From an uncultured Bacteroides sp. (GTDB lineage Bacteria > Bacteroidota > Bacteroidia > Bacteroidales > Bacteroidaceae): a DNA stretch of 64,000 nt. Below the pieces are notes generated by a model. It saw only the letters and a program-made list of their open reading frames with translations. It did no database searches and was not told the origin of the DNA. The position numbers and the translations under genes were made by a program. Location of the stretch: the NCBI GenBank assembly GCA_937890825.1, contig CALADS010000089.1, positions 1 through 64,000 of the forward strand, written 5' to 3'. Shown in pieces: positions 1 through 7,231 of the stretch (the stretch's first letter is position 1; each line of letters starts with the position of its first letter).

Positions 1-2
1 GG

Positions 3-50
3 TGGCGCACTTTTCAACTGGAATATTGGCGCACTTTTCAATTAGTATAT
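3..50. repeat. Two tandem 24-bp repeats, probable insertion-sequence end
   Basis: Two adjacent 24-bp units (3-26 and 27-50) share their first 15 bases, TGGCGCACTTTTCAA, and then diverge slightly. Short repeats in tandem beginning with TG are typical of the multiply repeated termini of IS21-family elements, and this motif resembles Bacteroides IS21-like ends, from memory only. No transposase is visible because the window starts here. The orientation relative to a putative element is not resolved. Confidence 0.4.
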
Positions 51-371
51 ACACAGTACGACGAGAGTGCCAATGTGGAAAACCATTATGCCGGCGGCGG
101 CCCCGACGACCCGAAGTTCTTCAAGCCCCCGTTCCGCGAGCAGTTCTCGGTGGGCTTCTCGGCACGCGGCGAGCTGGTGATGCCCATCTTCTCCATCAAC
201 CTAGGAGTGGGTTATAACGTATTCCAGCATGGAAAAGACACCCAAGGCTGGTATCAGATACTGGCTCTGAAAACCTCGCTGACCCGTCACCTCTTCCTGC
301 ATGTGGGTTATCAGTTGAGCAAATTCAAAGACCCCAACAACCTGATGCTGGGGTTGGGCTGGCGGTTCTGA
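3..371 (+). pseudogene. 3' fragment of an outer-membrane barrel gene (acyloxyacyl hydrolase/PagL-like)
   Basis: The frame is open from the left edge to the stop at 369-371, but the first 15 or so codons are repeat sequence, so the gene proper seems to begin around 50-70. The recognisable part, about 100 residues, alternates polar and hydrophobic residues like beta strands and ends in aromatic WRF, the usual C-terminal signature of outer-membrane barrels. The stretch KPPFREQF and the strands after it resemble the C-terminal half of Bacteroidota acyloxyacyl hydrolase/PagL-like lipid A deacylases, which remove an acyl chain from LPS. A GTG at 75 could start a short product, but that would lack a signal peptide and the front of the barrel. 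The likely reading is a gene cut by the mobile-element end or by the contig edge. The family call is tentative. Confidence 0.45.
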
Positions 372-445
372 TAGGGGAAAAAGAGACTATTTTGATTAAT
401 ATGGATTTTTAAATGGGATTTTCTACAAAAATAATGGATGAAATA

Positions 446-477
446 TTTGGTTTATAAAATAAACCTATTTATATTTG
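446..477 (+). promoter_or_regulatory. Bacteroides-type promoter of the 566-1464 operon
   Basis: TTTG at 446-449 and TATATTTG at 470-477 are separated by 20 bp, a strong match to the Bacteroidota primary sigma consensus TTTG/TAnnTTTG. Transcription would begin near 484, leaving a leader of about 80 nt before the start codon at 566. Confidence 0.7.
449..465. promoter_or_regulatory. Palindromic operator candidate O1 in the promoter spacer
   Basis: A 17-bp palindrome, GGTTTAT-AAA-ATAAACC, fills the spacer between the -33 and -7 elements. A protein bound here would block RNA polymerase. The same half-sites recur at 531-546. The winged-helix protein encoded by the second gene of the operon is the obvious candidate ligand; this is inference. 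Confidence 0.6.
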
Positions 478-491
478 CCATTGAAACAAAG

Positions 492-518
492 AAGCGAAGC
501 GGTACCCTTCGTTTTTTT
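492..518 (+). terminator. Leader hairpin with T run (possible attenuator)
   Basis: AAGCGAAG (492-499) pairs with CTTCGTTT (507-514), with one G-T pair, around a 7-nt loop, and a T run continues to 518. It lies directly downstream of the predicted transcription start of the 566 operon, so it could end a very short transcript or act as an attenuator. It may instead be a terminator for the gene upstream. Confidence 0.4.
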
Positions 519-530
519 GTTCCCTATTTA

Positions 531-546
531 GTTTATTTTATAAACC
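531..546. promoter_or_regulatory. Palindromic operator candidate O2
   Basis: GTTTAT-TTT-ATAAAC carries the same half-sites as O1, and as 16-mers O1 and O2 are perfect inverted copies of each other (449-464 and 531-546). It lies 20 bp before the start codon at 566, where a bound repressor could act as a roadblock or form a loop with O1. Confidence 0.55.
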
Positions 547-565
547 ATTTTAAACTACTGATGTT

Positions 566-1186
566 ATGAAAACGAATCAGAACTTCTCCGAGAAAGAAAG
601 CTTAGAGCTGATTTCTCAAATGATCCGACAGAGCAAGAAGAACATGGAGGTAGGCAGCGGAAATGTCCTGCTTTATTATGGCTATCCGGCGGTTGCGTTA
701 AGCATATTGGTCTATTTCCTGGTGCATCTTACCCATCACCCGGCCTGGGCTTCTTTGTGGTTTCTGATGTTTGTTCCCTTCTTCTTCCTCAAGTGGATGG
801 AGAAGAAGATGAAGCCGCAGGTTATCACCCACATTGACAAAGCCATCGGTTCGGTATGGTCCATTGTCGGATGGATGTTCCTGCTGACAGTGGCTGCTAT
901 CCTGGTTGTCGGCTACGCCATCGGCAGCTGCAACTTGTCGCTCATGCTCCCGCTGTCACTGCTGTATGCAGGTATCGGCATCTCCATCACCGGTGTCATG
1001 CTGAATTTCAGGCTGATGACCTATACGCCTATTCTCGCTTTCCTGGGGGCCATTTACATGCTCGTTTCGCTGGTGGCCGGCAGTCCTTCTGCCGATTGGT
1101 GGAACCTGCTTTTCGGTGCCTCGTTTGTAGCCATGATGGTCATCCCCGGTCATGTCCAAAACCTTAAAGTGAAAGAGCCATGCTGA
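566..1186 (+). CDS. Hypothetical multi-pass inner-membrane protein
   Basis: This 206-residue protein has a charged N-terminus (about 1-30) followed by roughly five or six hydrophobic segments near 35-54, 61-77, 100-120, 124-146, 152-172 and 180-194, so it should sit in the inner membrane. No catalytic motif is visible and the family was not recognised. Its last codons overlap the start of the winged-helix gene by 7 bp (ATG at 1180, TGA at 1184-1186), which implies translational coupling. Bacteroidota often pair a small membrane protein with a short winged-helix regulator. A role in sensing or in an envelope response is inference from this arrangement. The start follows an AT-rich leader containing two palindromic operators. 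Confidence 0.8.
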   Translation: MKTNQNFSEKESLELISQMIRQSKKNMEVGSGNVLLYYGYPAVALSILVYFLVHLTHHPAWASLWFLMFVPFFFLKWMEKKMKPQVITHIDKAIGSVWSIVGWMFLLTVAAILVVGYAIGSCNLSLMLPLSLLYAGIGISITGVMLNFRLMTYTPILAFLGAIYMLVSLVAGSPSADWWNLLFGASFVAMMVIPGHVQNLKVKEPC

Positions 1187-1464
1187 AAGAACTGAACCCG
1201 ATCATCCATTCCCAGCTCCGGCTGGCCATCATGACCCTGTTGGTCTCTGTCGAAGAAGCTGACTTCAATTACCTGAAGGAGCAGACCAATGCCACTTCCG
1301 GCAATATCAGTGTACAGCTGGACAAACTGAGCAGTGCAGGCTATATCACGGTGGACAAGGAGTTCGTGGGGAAAAGGACACGCACGTCCTGCCGACTGAC
1401 GGAGGAAGGGAAGCGGGCTATGGAAGAATACATCGAGACCCTGAAATCCTATCTCAACTTGTAG
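1180..1464 (+). CDS. Small winged-helix transcriptional regulator
   Basis: This 94-residue protein is nearly all winged-helix domain. A first helix covers about 5-22, a helix-turn-helix lies near 28-58 (NYLKEQTNATSGNISVQLDK), and a basic beta wing follows around 60-75 (VGKRTRTSCRLTEEGK). The final TEEGK and helix are typical of the MarR/PadR-like winged-helix DNA-binding family (PF13601 type). It has no effector domain, so the signal probably comes through its membrane-protein partner, with which it overlaps. The twin GTTTAT/ATAAAC palindromes upstream of the operon suggest autorepression. It is followed at once by the left edge of the duplicated segment at 1482. Confidence 0.85.
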   Translation: MLKELNPIIHSQLRLAIMTLLVSVEEADFNYLKEQTNATSGNISVQLDKLSSAGYITVDKEFVGKRTRTSCRLTEEGKRAMEEYIETLKSYLNL

Positions 1465-1482
1465 ACCGGATGCCTTGTCCCG

Positions 1483-1518
1483 GAAGAACCGGCTGATGCT
1501 TTGCGTTACGAAGAATAG
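1483..1518 (+). pseudogene. Remnant of the 3' end of an FtsX-type permease gene
   Basis: Eleven codons encode EEPADALRYEE and end in TAG. They are identical in protein sequence to the C-terminus of the permease at 8512-9771. They were carried along with the duplicated segment and mark copy A as the probable derived copy. Confidence 0.85.
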
Positions 1519-1567
1519 CCCTAAACCTGACAGACTCTAAATTCTCTCTAACATTACCTTCCGGAAT

Positions 1568-1604
1568 CCCGTAGTGACCCGCCAATGGATGAGGCCACTA
1601 CGGG
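1568..1604. terminator. Hairpin upstream of the ATPase gene, copy A
   Basis: CCCGTAGTGACC pairs with GGCCACTACGGG with one mismatch. The counterpart in copy B (9811-9847) pairs perfectly. No T run follows, so it may be a terminator inherited from the permease gene or a protein-binding site. Confidence 0.5.
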
Positions 1605-1727
1605 TATTCTGCTCTGTGAGTACCTTTGCGCAGTGCAAACATCAAATTCTCATAGGTTAAGTTGATAAAGCAGGTCAGTTGGATTTCTTTTTTTAACCGA
1701 AGATGGTGCTTTCTATCCAAAAATCGC

Positions 1728-1735
1728 TAACTTTG
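1728..1735 (+). promoter_or_regulatory. Promoter -7 element of ATPase copy A
   Basis: TAACTTTG fits TAnnTTTG. Transcription would start near 1741, so an ATG at 1746 would have almost no leader. This favours the ATG at 1773 as the start of the protein. Confidence 0.55.
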
Positions 1736-1772
1736 TCTGAACTTCATGTTACGCTTAAAAAACAGGGAAATT

Positions 1773-3338
1773 ATGATATATCCGATTGGCATACAGACTT
1801 TCGACCAGATTATAGAACGCGGTTTTGTTTATGTAGACAAGACCGATATGGTTTATTCCTTGGCTACCGAAGGAAAGATTTATTTCTTGAGCCGCCCCCG
1901 ACGTTTCGGCAAGAGTCTGCTGCTTTCTACGCTTCGTGCTTATTTCGAAGGGAAGAAGGAATTGTTTGCTGGCTTGAAAATTGATGCGTTGGAACACGAC
2001 TGGCACGTGCATCGGGTGTTCCATTTTGATTTTAACGGAGTTGATTTTACAATGCCGGGTGCCTTGCACCTGAAAATAGAGGGATATCTGTATGATTGGG
2101 AAAAAGAATTTGGAATCAGTACTAGAGTCGACACCAATCTGGGTTCCCGTTTCAATCGTATCTTGCAGGCTGCTGCCGAGCAGACAGGGCGAGGGGCAGT
2201 GGTCTTGGTGGACGAATACGACAAGCCTCTGCTGGATGTACTGGAGAAGGACCCGGAGCTGCTGGAACAGAACCGGGAACTGCTGAAGGCTTTCTATTCG
2301 GTGTTTAAACTGGCCGACGCTTCGCTGCGTTTTGTCTTCCTGACGGGCGTCACCAAATTCTCGCAAGTCAGTGTGTTCAGCGGTTTCAACCAACCCAAGG
2401 ACATCAGTATGTTCGATAAATACGAGGCTCTATGCGGCATCACGGAAGAAGAACTGCATACCCAATTTGCAGAACCTATCCGGGAAATGGCAGCATCGGA
2501 AGGCTGCACGGAAGAGGAAATGCGTCAGCGGTTAAAGCGGCATTACGACGGTTATCACTTCAGCAAGGAGATGACGGACATCTACAATCCGTTCAGTGTT
2601 TTGAATGCGTTCGACAGTAAGGACATCCGTGACTTTTGGTTTGCTTCGGGCACACCGACGTATCTCATTCGCCTGATGAACCATTTTCATGAAGGGATTG
2701 ATCAGTTGTCGGGTATGTATTATTCACAGGATGAGTTTGTGAATTATAAGGCAGATACAGAATATCCGTTGCCGATGATTTACCAAAGCGGCTATCTCAC
2801 CATCAAGGATTACGACAAACGCCGGAAGACCTTCCTGCTGGACTTCCCCAACAATGAGGTTAAAAACGGTTTTCTCACCCTGGTGGCTTCCAATTATCTG
2901 AAGATAAAGGAGAATGTCAGCAACTTGGCACAGGACTTGGCGTTTGCTTTGGAAGACGGTAAACTGGACGACTTCCGCCAGATGCTGACTTCTTTCTTAG
3001 CTAGCATTCCCTATACCATGCGCCGCAAGGAAAGCGAGCCGGAAAGGGAACGCTATTTCCAATACACCTTCTATCTGCTGCTTCGGCTGATGAGCGTCTA
3101 TACGGTCCTGGTAGAAAAGGAGCAAAGTGAAGGCCGGGTAGATTGTATCGTGGAAACTCCTCTGTACGTGTATATCTTTGAATTCAAGCTGGATGGCACG
3201 GCTGCCGAAGCCCTGCAGCAGATTGAAGCGAAAGGGTATGCCCGCGAGTATGAAGCGGATGCCCGTCAGGTAGTGAAGGTGGGTGTGAGCTTCTCCTCCA
3301 AGTCGGGGACGATTGAGGAATGGGAAGTTCGGAAATGA
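1773..3338 (+). CDS. AAA-ATPase-like protein with C-terminal PD-(D/E)XK nuclease domain, copy A
   Basis: The 521-residue protein has an N-terminal AAA-ATPase_like domain (PF09820 type). It starts MIYPIGIQ, carries VYVDKTD at about 19-25 and has a degenerate Walker A, RRFGKS, at 43-48. The C-terminus has a PDDEXK_9-type nuclease core with D457 and E470-F-K472, followed by LDGTAAEALQQI. Such proteins are abundant in Bacteroides genomes and their role is unknown; defence or mobile-element functions have been suggested. The start at 1773 is chosen over an in-frame ATG at 1746 because the promoter lies only 11 bp before the latter and because family members begin close to YPIGIQ. A near-identical paralogue lies at 10014-11579. 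Confidence 0.88.
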   Translation: MIYPIGIQTFDQIIERGFVYVDKTDMVYSLATEGKIYFLSRPRRFGKSLLLSTLRAYFEGKKELFAGLKIDALEHDWHVHRVFHFDFNGVDFTMPGALHLKIEGYLYDWEKEFGISTRVDTNLGSRFNRILQAAAEQTGRGAVVLVDEYDKPLLDVLEKDPELLEQNRELLKAFYSVFKLADASLRFVFLTGVTKFSQVSVFSGFNQPKDISMFDKYEALCGITEEELHTQFAEPIREMAASEGCTEEEMRQRLKRHYDGYHFSKEMTDIYNPFSVLNAFDSKDIRDFWFASGTPTYLIRLMNHFHEGIDQLSGMYYSQDEFVNYKADTEYPLPMIYQSGYLTIKDYDKRRKTFLLDFPNNEVKNGFLTLVASNYLKIKENVSNLAQDLAFALEDGKLDDFRQMLTSFLASIPYTMRRKESEPERERYFQYTFYLLLRLMSVYTVLVEKEQSEGRVDCIVETPLYVYIFEFKLDGTAAEALQQIEAKGYAREYEADARQVVKVGVSFSSKSGTIEEWEVRK

Positions 3339-3404
3339 TATCTCATGACCTGTTTCATCTTTACGAATGCCTTGATACCAGTGAAAGAAACAAGAACACT
3401 TAAA

Positions 3405-4817
3405 ATGAAGCACCAATCATTCTATATTACATTCATTGCCCATTTAGTTTCCACAATTTTACTGTTGGGGGCATGTAGCAATCATCCGGATACCTCTGAT
3501 ATTTCCAGTAGATTGGCAAAAGCTGAAGCCATATTTTTAGCCAAAGAGGCAGATGAAGCTCTGGCCATTCTCCTTGAACTGGAGAATAATCTTGATAAAA
3601 GTGTACCAGATACTTTGAAATATAAGGTTTTGTCAAGAATAGGCGGTATATATTATGCAGATTTCAAGAAGGATAAAGCCGATTTATACTTCAAACGAGC
3701 AATGATGATTGCCCGTAAATGTGAAAACGAATATTTGAGTGGTGCATTATGGAACAGATGTTTGACCCTCTCGAACAATGATTCTATTCTCATACTGCTT
3801 AAAGAATGCATGGATGTAAGCCGTCAGTGTAACTTGCGATATACTGAAGTTATGGCAGGAGTAAATCTTGCGAATGCCTATGCCCAATTGGGTAATAGGA
3901 ATAAGGCTTTAGAATTATTGGACACCATGCGTGAGGTTATTGGAGATGACAGAATGCTGAAATATGAGTATTCATTTGCTTTACAGAACATCCTTATTGC
4001 GGACAAGCAATTTGATAAAGCTATAGAACTACTTGATAATCAAAAAGTCGAAGATTTAAACCTATTTGGAAAACTTTCACGTTTTCAAAACTATTTTACA
4101 ATTGAAATGGAGCGAAAACAGTTCTTCAAAGCGGTCTCATACCGCGATTCAATCGATAAAATAAAAAACGAGATAGATTCAATAGAATACGATAAAAAAC
4201 TTCTTAAGATAGAATCAGATTTTTTGTCAAGGCTGGATAAAGAGAGGGCATATAGGAAAAATACAATTCTCATTGCGCTATGTGTCATTATTCTACTTGT
4301 TTATTCTCTATTTTGGAGAATCAAGCGTGCGCATATGATGAAAAGGCAACTTGAATTGAATGAACAAATATCAAGACTAAACCTTAGAATCGTACAACTT
4401 ACAGAAACACACGATGAAATGTCTCCCTCTTCTATGAGGGAGGGCAATGTTAACGTTGAGATAATTCAGAAACTGAGACTGAACAGGGAACTATTCATGA
4501 GTTCACCCATCTATGGCCAATTGCAACAACTGAATTTGAGACGTGATGCTGACTCGATAGACAAGGCTTTGGCTAAGGAAGTTTTAGATGCAGTGATAGG
4601 ACAATTTGCTGATGTCTGCTCCAATCTTCGCCAGCTTTACACCGAGCTGACTTACGATGATGCTTTATACTGTTCTGCTATCTATGTCGGATTTACGAAA
4701 GAGCTTGCTTCTGTGGCTATTGGTTCTAGTGAGGATGCACTACGCAGGCGCAAGAGCAGAATCAAACAAAAACTTCCAACTGCTGTTTTTGAAGCATTAT
4801 TTGGGACAAAATTGTGA
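3405..4817 (+). CDS. TPR lipoprotein-type membrane sensor with C-terminal LuxR-like HTH
   Basis: From the ATG at 3405 the protein has 470 residues. It has a signal peptide ending in a lipobox-like LLGAC, TPR-like helical repeats over about 25-280, one membrane helix near 286-304, a basic coiled segment, and a C-terminal region (about 412-465). That region resembles a divergent LuxR/GerE helix-turn-helix: TYDDALYCSAIYVGF, then a helix ending ALRRRKSRIKQKL. This architecture is a one-component trans-envelope regulator, with sensing outside and DNA binding in the cytoplasm. It stands directly upstream of a TonB receptor gene, so that gene is a plausible target. The upstream ATG at 3345 would add 20 residues before the signal peptide and is unlikely. 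Confidence 0.8.
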   Translation: MKHQSFYITFIAHLVSTILLLGACSNHPDTSDISSRLAKAEAIFLAKEADEALAILLELENNLDKSVPDTLKYKVLSRIGGIYYADFKKDKADLYFKRAMMIARKCENEYLSGALWNRCLTLSNNDSILILLKECMDVSRQCNLRYTEVMAGVNLANAYAQLGNRNKALELLDTMREVIGDDRMLKYEYSFALQNILIADKQFDKAIELLDNQKVEDLNLFGKLSRFQNYFTIEMERKQFFKAVSYRDSIDKIKNEIDSIEYDKKLLKIESDFLSRLDKERAYRKNTILIALCVIILLVYSLFWRIKRAHMMKRQLELNEQISRLNLRIVQLTETHDEMSPSSMREGNVNVEIIQKLRLNRELFMSSPIYGQLQQLNLRRDADSIDKALAKEVLDAVIGQFADVCSNLRQLYTELTYDDALYCSAIYVGFTKELASVAIGSSEDALRRRKSRIKQKLPTAVFEALFGTKL

Positions 4818-4878
4818 CATGATGAGTATGTCACGATTATGTCCCAATTGATTTATAGACGGTTATATTCAACGGCGC

Positions 4879-4886
4879 TAACTTTG
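4879..4886 (+). promoter_or_regulatory. Promoter -7 element of the TonB receptor gene
   Basis: TAACTTTG lies 26 bp before the start codon at 4912. No clear TTTG is seen at the expected -33 distance, which would suit an activated promoter. Confidence 0.55.
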
Positions 4887-4911
4887 CTCCAAAAACAAAA
4901 ACCGTTTATAT

Positions 4912-6996
4912 ATGAAAAGAATAATTCTGATTATCCCACTCCTGTATGCAATGTCCGCAGGAATCTTTGCACAGGATTCTCTTGATTCCCTTCTCCTTAA
5001 TAGAAAGTTGGACGAGGTGGTTATAACCGCGCAAAGAAAGTTCACCAAACCGACCACTCGTGGCCTTAAAGTATCCATGTCCGGAAATCCGTTATCAAAA
5101 ATCGGAAGCGCCACAGATGCAATCATGCAGATGCCGATGATTGATGGTTCTTCGGGCTCTATTTCTGTCCTTGGCAAAGGTGCGCCCGTAATATACATCG
5201 ATGGGCGAAAAATGATGAACTCATCCGAACTCATCCAGCTGAGATCTTCCGACCTTGCATCAGTGGAAATCATAACCAATCCTTCGGGAAAATATGGCTC
5301 GGATGTTTCGGCCGTTTTGCTTATACATACAAAACAACCACTCGCTGGGCTCTATGTATCCGGGAAAGCCAGTGTGACGGCTTCCGAAGAGTGGTCTGAA
5401 TCGGTAGGTGGAAACCTCCAATACCATGATGATAACGGTATTACTGTTTTCGGTAATATTTCATACGGCTGGGATGGCTTTAAGCAGAAACGCCATTATT
5501 CGGAACTATTCATGGAAACACCCGGATCAGACAAGATATTTGAAACCACTTCGAATAATTCTGCAAAGAGAAGAGATCAGATCCTGACAGTGGATGGTGG
5601 AATCAACTATGATTTTGGAAATAATTCTGCAGGTGTTAAATATATTTTTAGCCGTACTCCCGAAAGTAAGTTTCTAAGCAGAGGGAGCATTCAGACAAAT
5701 GCATTGCCGGAATCCAACATAACGTCTTCATCGGTATTTCATTCGCAATCTTTCGATCATTATGTTAATTCTTTCGCCAATCTTGTTCTCCCAATGGGCT
5801 TCGTATTGCGATCCGATTTAGACTATATGTCAGGGAGGGCTAGTTCTCGTTGGAACGTAAAGGAAGATAACACAAGAAAGTCCATAGTCAACCAGAATCA
5901 TTCAAGCCATGATTACTTGGGTGCCAAATTGGAAATCAGCCGTAAATTCAGCAATATAGAGGTTGAAACTGGGGTTGAATACGCACGTACAATAAATAAT
6001 CAGCATTTTACTAGCAATGGACTATCTGAATCCTTTGTAAGGCCGGCCAATGATAAAGTATGCCAAAATCTGCAAGCTTACTACTTGTCATTCAATTATG
6101 ACGTAACACCAAAATGGAACATATATGGAGGATTGCGGTATGAAGTCACCAATTCAAATTATGAACGTAATGGAAGCTATGACAGCAACCTTTCGAGAAA
6201 GTATCATGACTTTCTTCCTAATGTGGGAATTCAATATAGGTCACCGGTAAATATAACCTTGTATTATTGTGCGAAAGTCAATCGTCCGTCTTATTCCTTG
6301 CTTGAAAACAATTATGCTTATGTGACGCCAACCTTATGGGAGACTGGAAATCCAGCATTAAATGCGTCCAAAACTCACGATATGGGATTTGCTGTTTATT
6401 ATAGGAATTTTGTCTTTCAAGGAACTTATATTCGCTCTGAAAAGGCAATAGGGAGTGTCTATGAATATAGCAATAACGTCAATGCAAATGTCAGAACCTC
6501 TGTAAATTTGCCTACTTATGAAACATGGCAGTTTGTCGCATCACAAGGATTCAACTTCAAGTTTTGGCATCCTACCGCACAAGGAGTATTGTTGCTTCAA
6601 AATCTGGAATTTGGCAATCCAACACACAAATATGACAAACCCTATTATCAGTTATCTTTGAATAATAGATTCGATTTACCGGCTGGAATCCATGCCCATC
6701 TCTCAGCATTTTATCTAGGGACAGGCAATGCATCCACTTCCTATTCTCACGGGACATGGCAGATGGCTTTGATGCTTAACAAGAACTATCGTAGCTGGAC
6801 ATTTACCTTGTCGGCCAATGACATCTTCGGTACATGGAAGCAACGGTTTGATATCTATTCAAATACAGTGAATTATCAATCTGTCATAACAGGTGCTTCG
6901 CAATTTGCATCGCTCACCGTGCGCTATACAATCAATTCCGCAAAGGGCAAGTATAAAGGAAAGGCAGTCCGTCAAGATGAAATGAACAGGTTTTAA
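4912..6996 (+). CDS. TonB-dependent outer-membrane receptor-like protein
   Basis: The 694-residue protein has a signal peptide of about 20 residues (cleavage near IFAQD). A short TonB-box-like region, LDEVVITAQRK, is followed by a plug domain over about 45-135 (VYIDGRKM, VEIITNPSGKYG) and a long beta barrel of the OMP_b-brl_3 type (PF14905). The N-terminal carboxypeptidase-like domain common in SusC proteins is missing, and no SusD partner follows, so glycan uptake of the classic kind is unlikely. Family members take up siderophores, peptides or unknown ligands. The gene has its own promoter and is probably controlled by the TPR-HTH protein upstream. The substrate cannot be read from the sequence. 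Confidence 0.88.
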   Translation: MKRIILIIPLLYAMSAGIFAQDSLDSLLLNRKLDEVVITAQRKFTKPTTRGLKVSMSGNPLSKIGSATDAIMQMPMIDGSSGSISVLGKGAPVIYIDGRKMMNSSELIQLRSSDLASVEIITNPSGKYGSDVSAVLLIHTKQPLAGLYVSGKASVTASEEWSESVGGNLQYHDDNGITVFGNISYGWDGFKQKRHYSELFMETPGSDKIFETTSNNSAKRRDQILTVDGGINYDFGNNSAGVKYIFSRTPESKFLSRGSIQTNALPESNITSSSVFHSQSFDHYVNSFANLVLPMGFVLRSDLDYMSGRASSRWNVKEDNTRKSIVNQNHSSHDYLGAKLEISRKFSNIEVETGVEYARTINNQHFTSNGLSESFVRPANDKVCQNLQAYYLSFNYDVTPKWNIYGGLRYEVTNSNYERNGSYDSNLSRKYHDFLPNVGIQYRSPVNITLYYCAKVNRPSYSLLENNYAYVTPTLWETGNPALNASKTHDMGFAVYYRNFVFQGTYIRSEKAIGSVYEYSNNVNANVRTSVNLPTYETWQFVASQGFNFKFWHPTAQGVLLLQNLEFGNPTHKYDKPYYQLSLNNRFDLPAGIHAHLSAFYLGTGNASTSYSHGTWQMALMLNKNYRSWTFTLSANDIFGTWKQRFDIYSNTVNYQSVITGASQFASLTVRYTINSAKGKYKGKAVRQDEMNRF

Positions 6997-7231
6997 GATC
7001 AGCTTCAACTGTCTTTTATCCTCCTCCTCGCTTATCTTCGGTTGATAGGCCTTGACCAGTATTTTCAATACCGGTCTACTTTGATGTCCGTTATCGTACA
7101 CCCTGTCCGTTTTTGAACAAGCCAATAATGATTGATTGCATTGTTTTTCAGTGAAATACAATTCTGGCATGCTATTTGAATCTTTTATGGTGACATATAT
7201 GAATGGGGTCAGTATTAAAACTTAAAGAAAG

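Larger units (their letters stand above)
1482..3360. repeat. Segmental duplication, copy A
   Basis: Sequence from 1482 to about 3360 matches 9735 to about 11600. It includes the last 11 codons of a permease gene, an intergenic hairpin, a promoter and a full AAA-ATPase-like gene. The left border is sharp (GGAAGAACC at 1482 and 9735, with unrelated sequence before it), while the right border fades just past the stop codon. Within it, 2304-2599 is identical to 10545-10840 over 296 bp. Confidence 0.9.

Noticed and set aside
1703..1984. Short frames overlapping the 5' ends of both ATPase copies (also 9938-10225)
   Set aside because: They run through the promoter and then use another frame of the ATPase gene. 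Their similarity to each other is explained by the duplication.
6997..7231. Minus-strand frame (6859-7170) between the TonB receptor and the permease genes
   Set aside because: It overlaps the receptor's 3' end, has no start context or known motif, and the gap holds no other signal.
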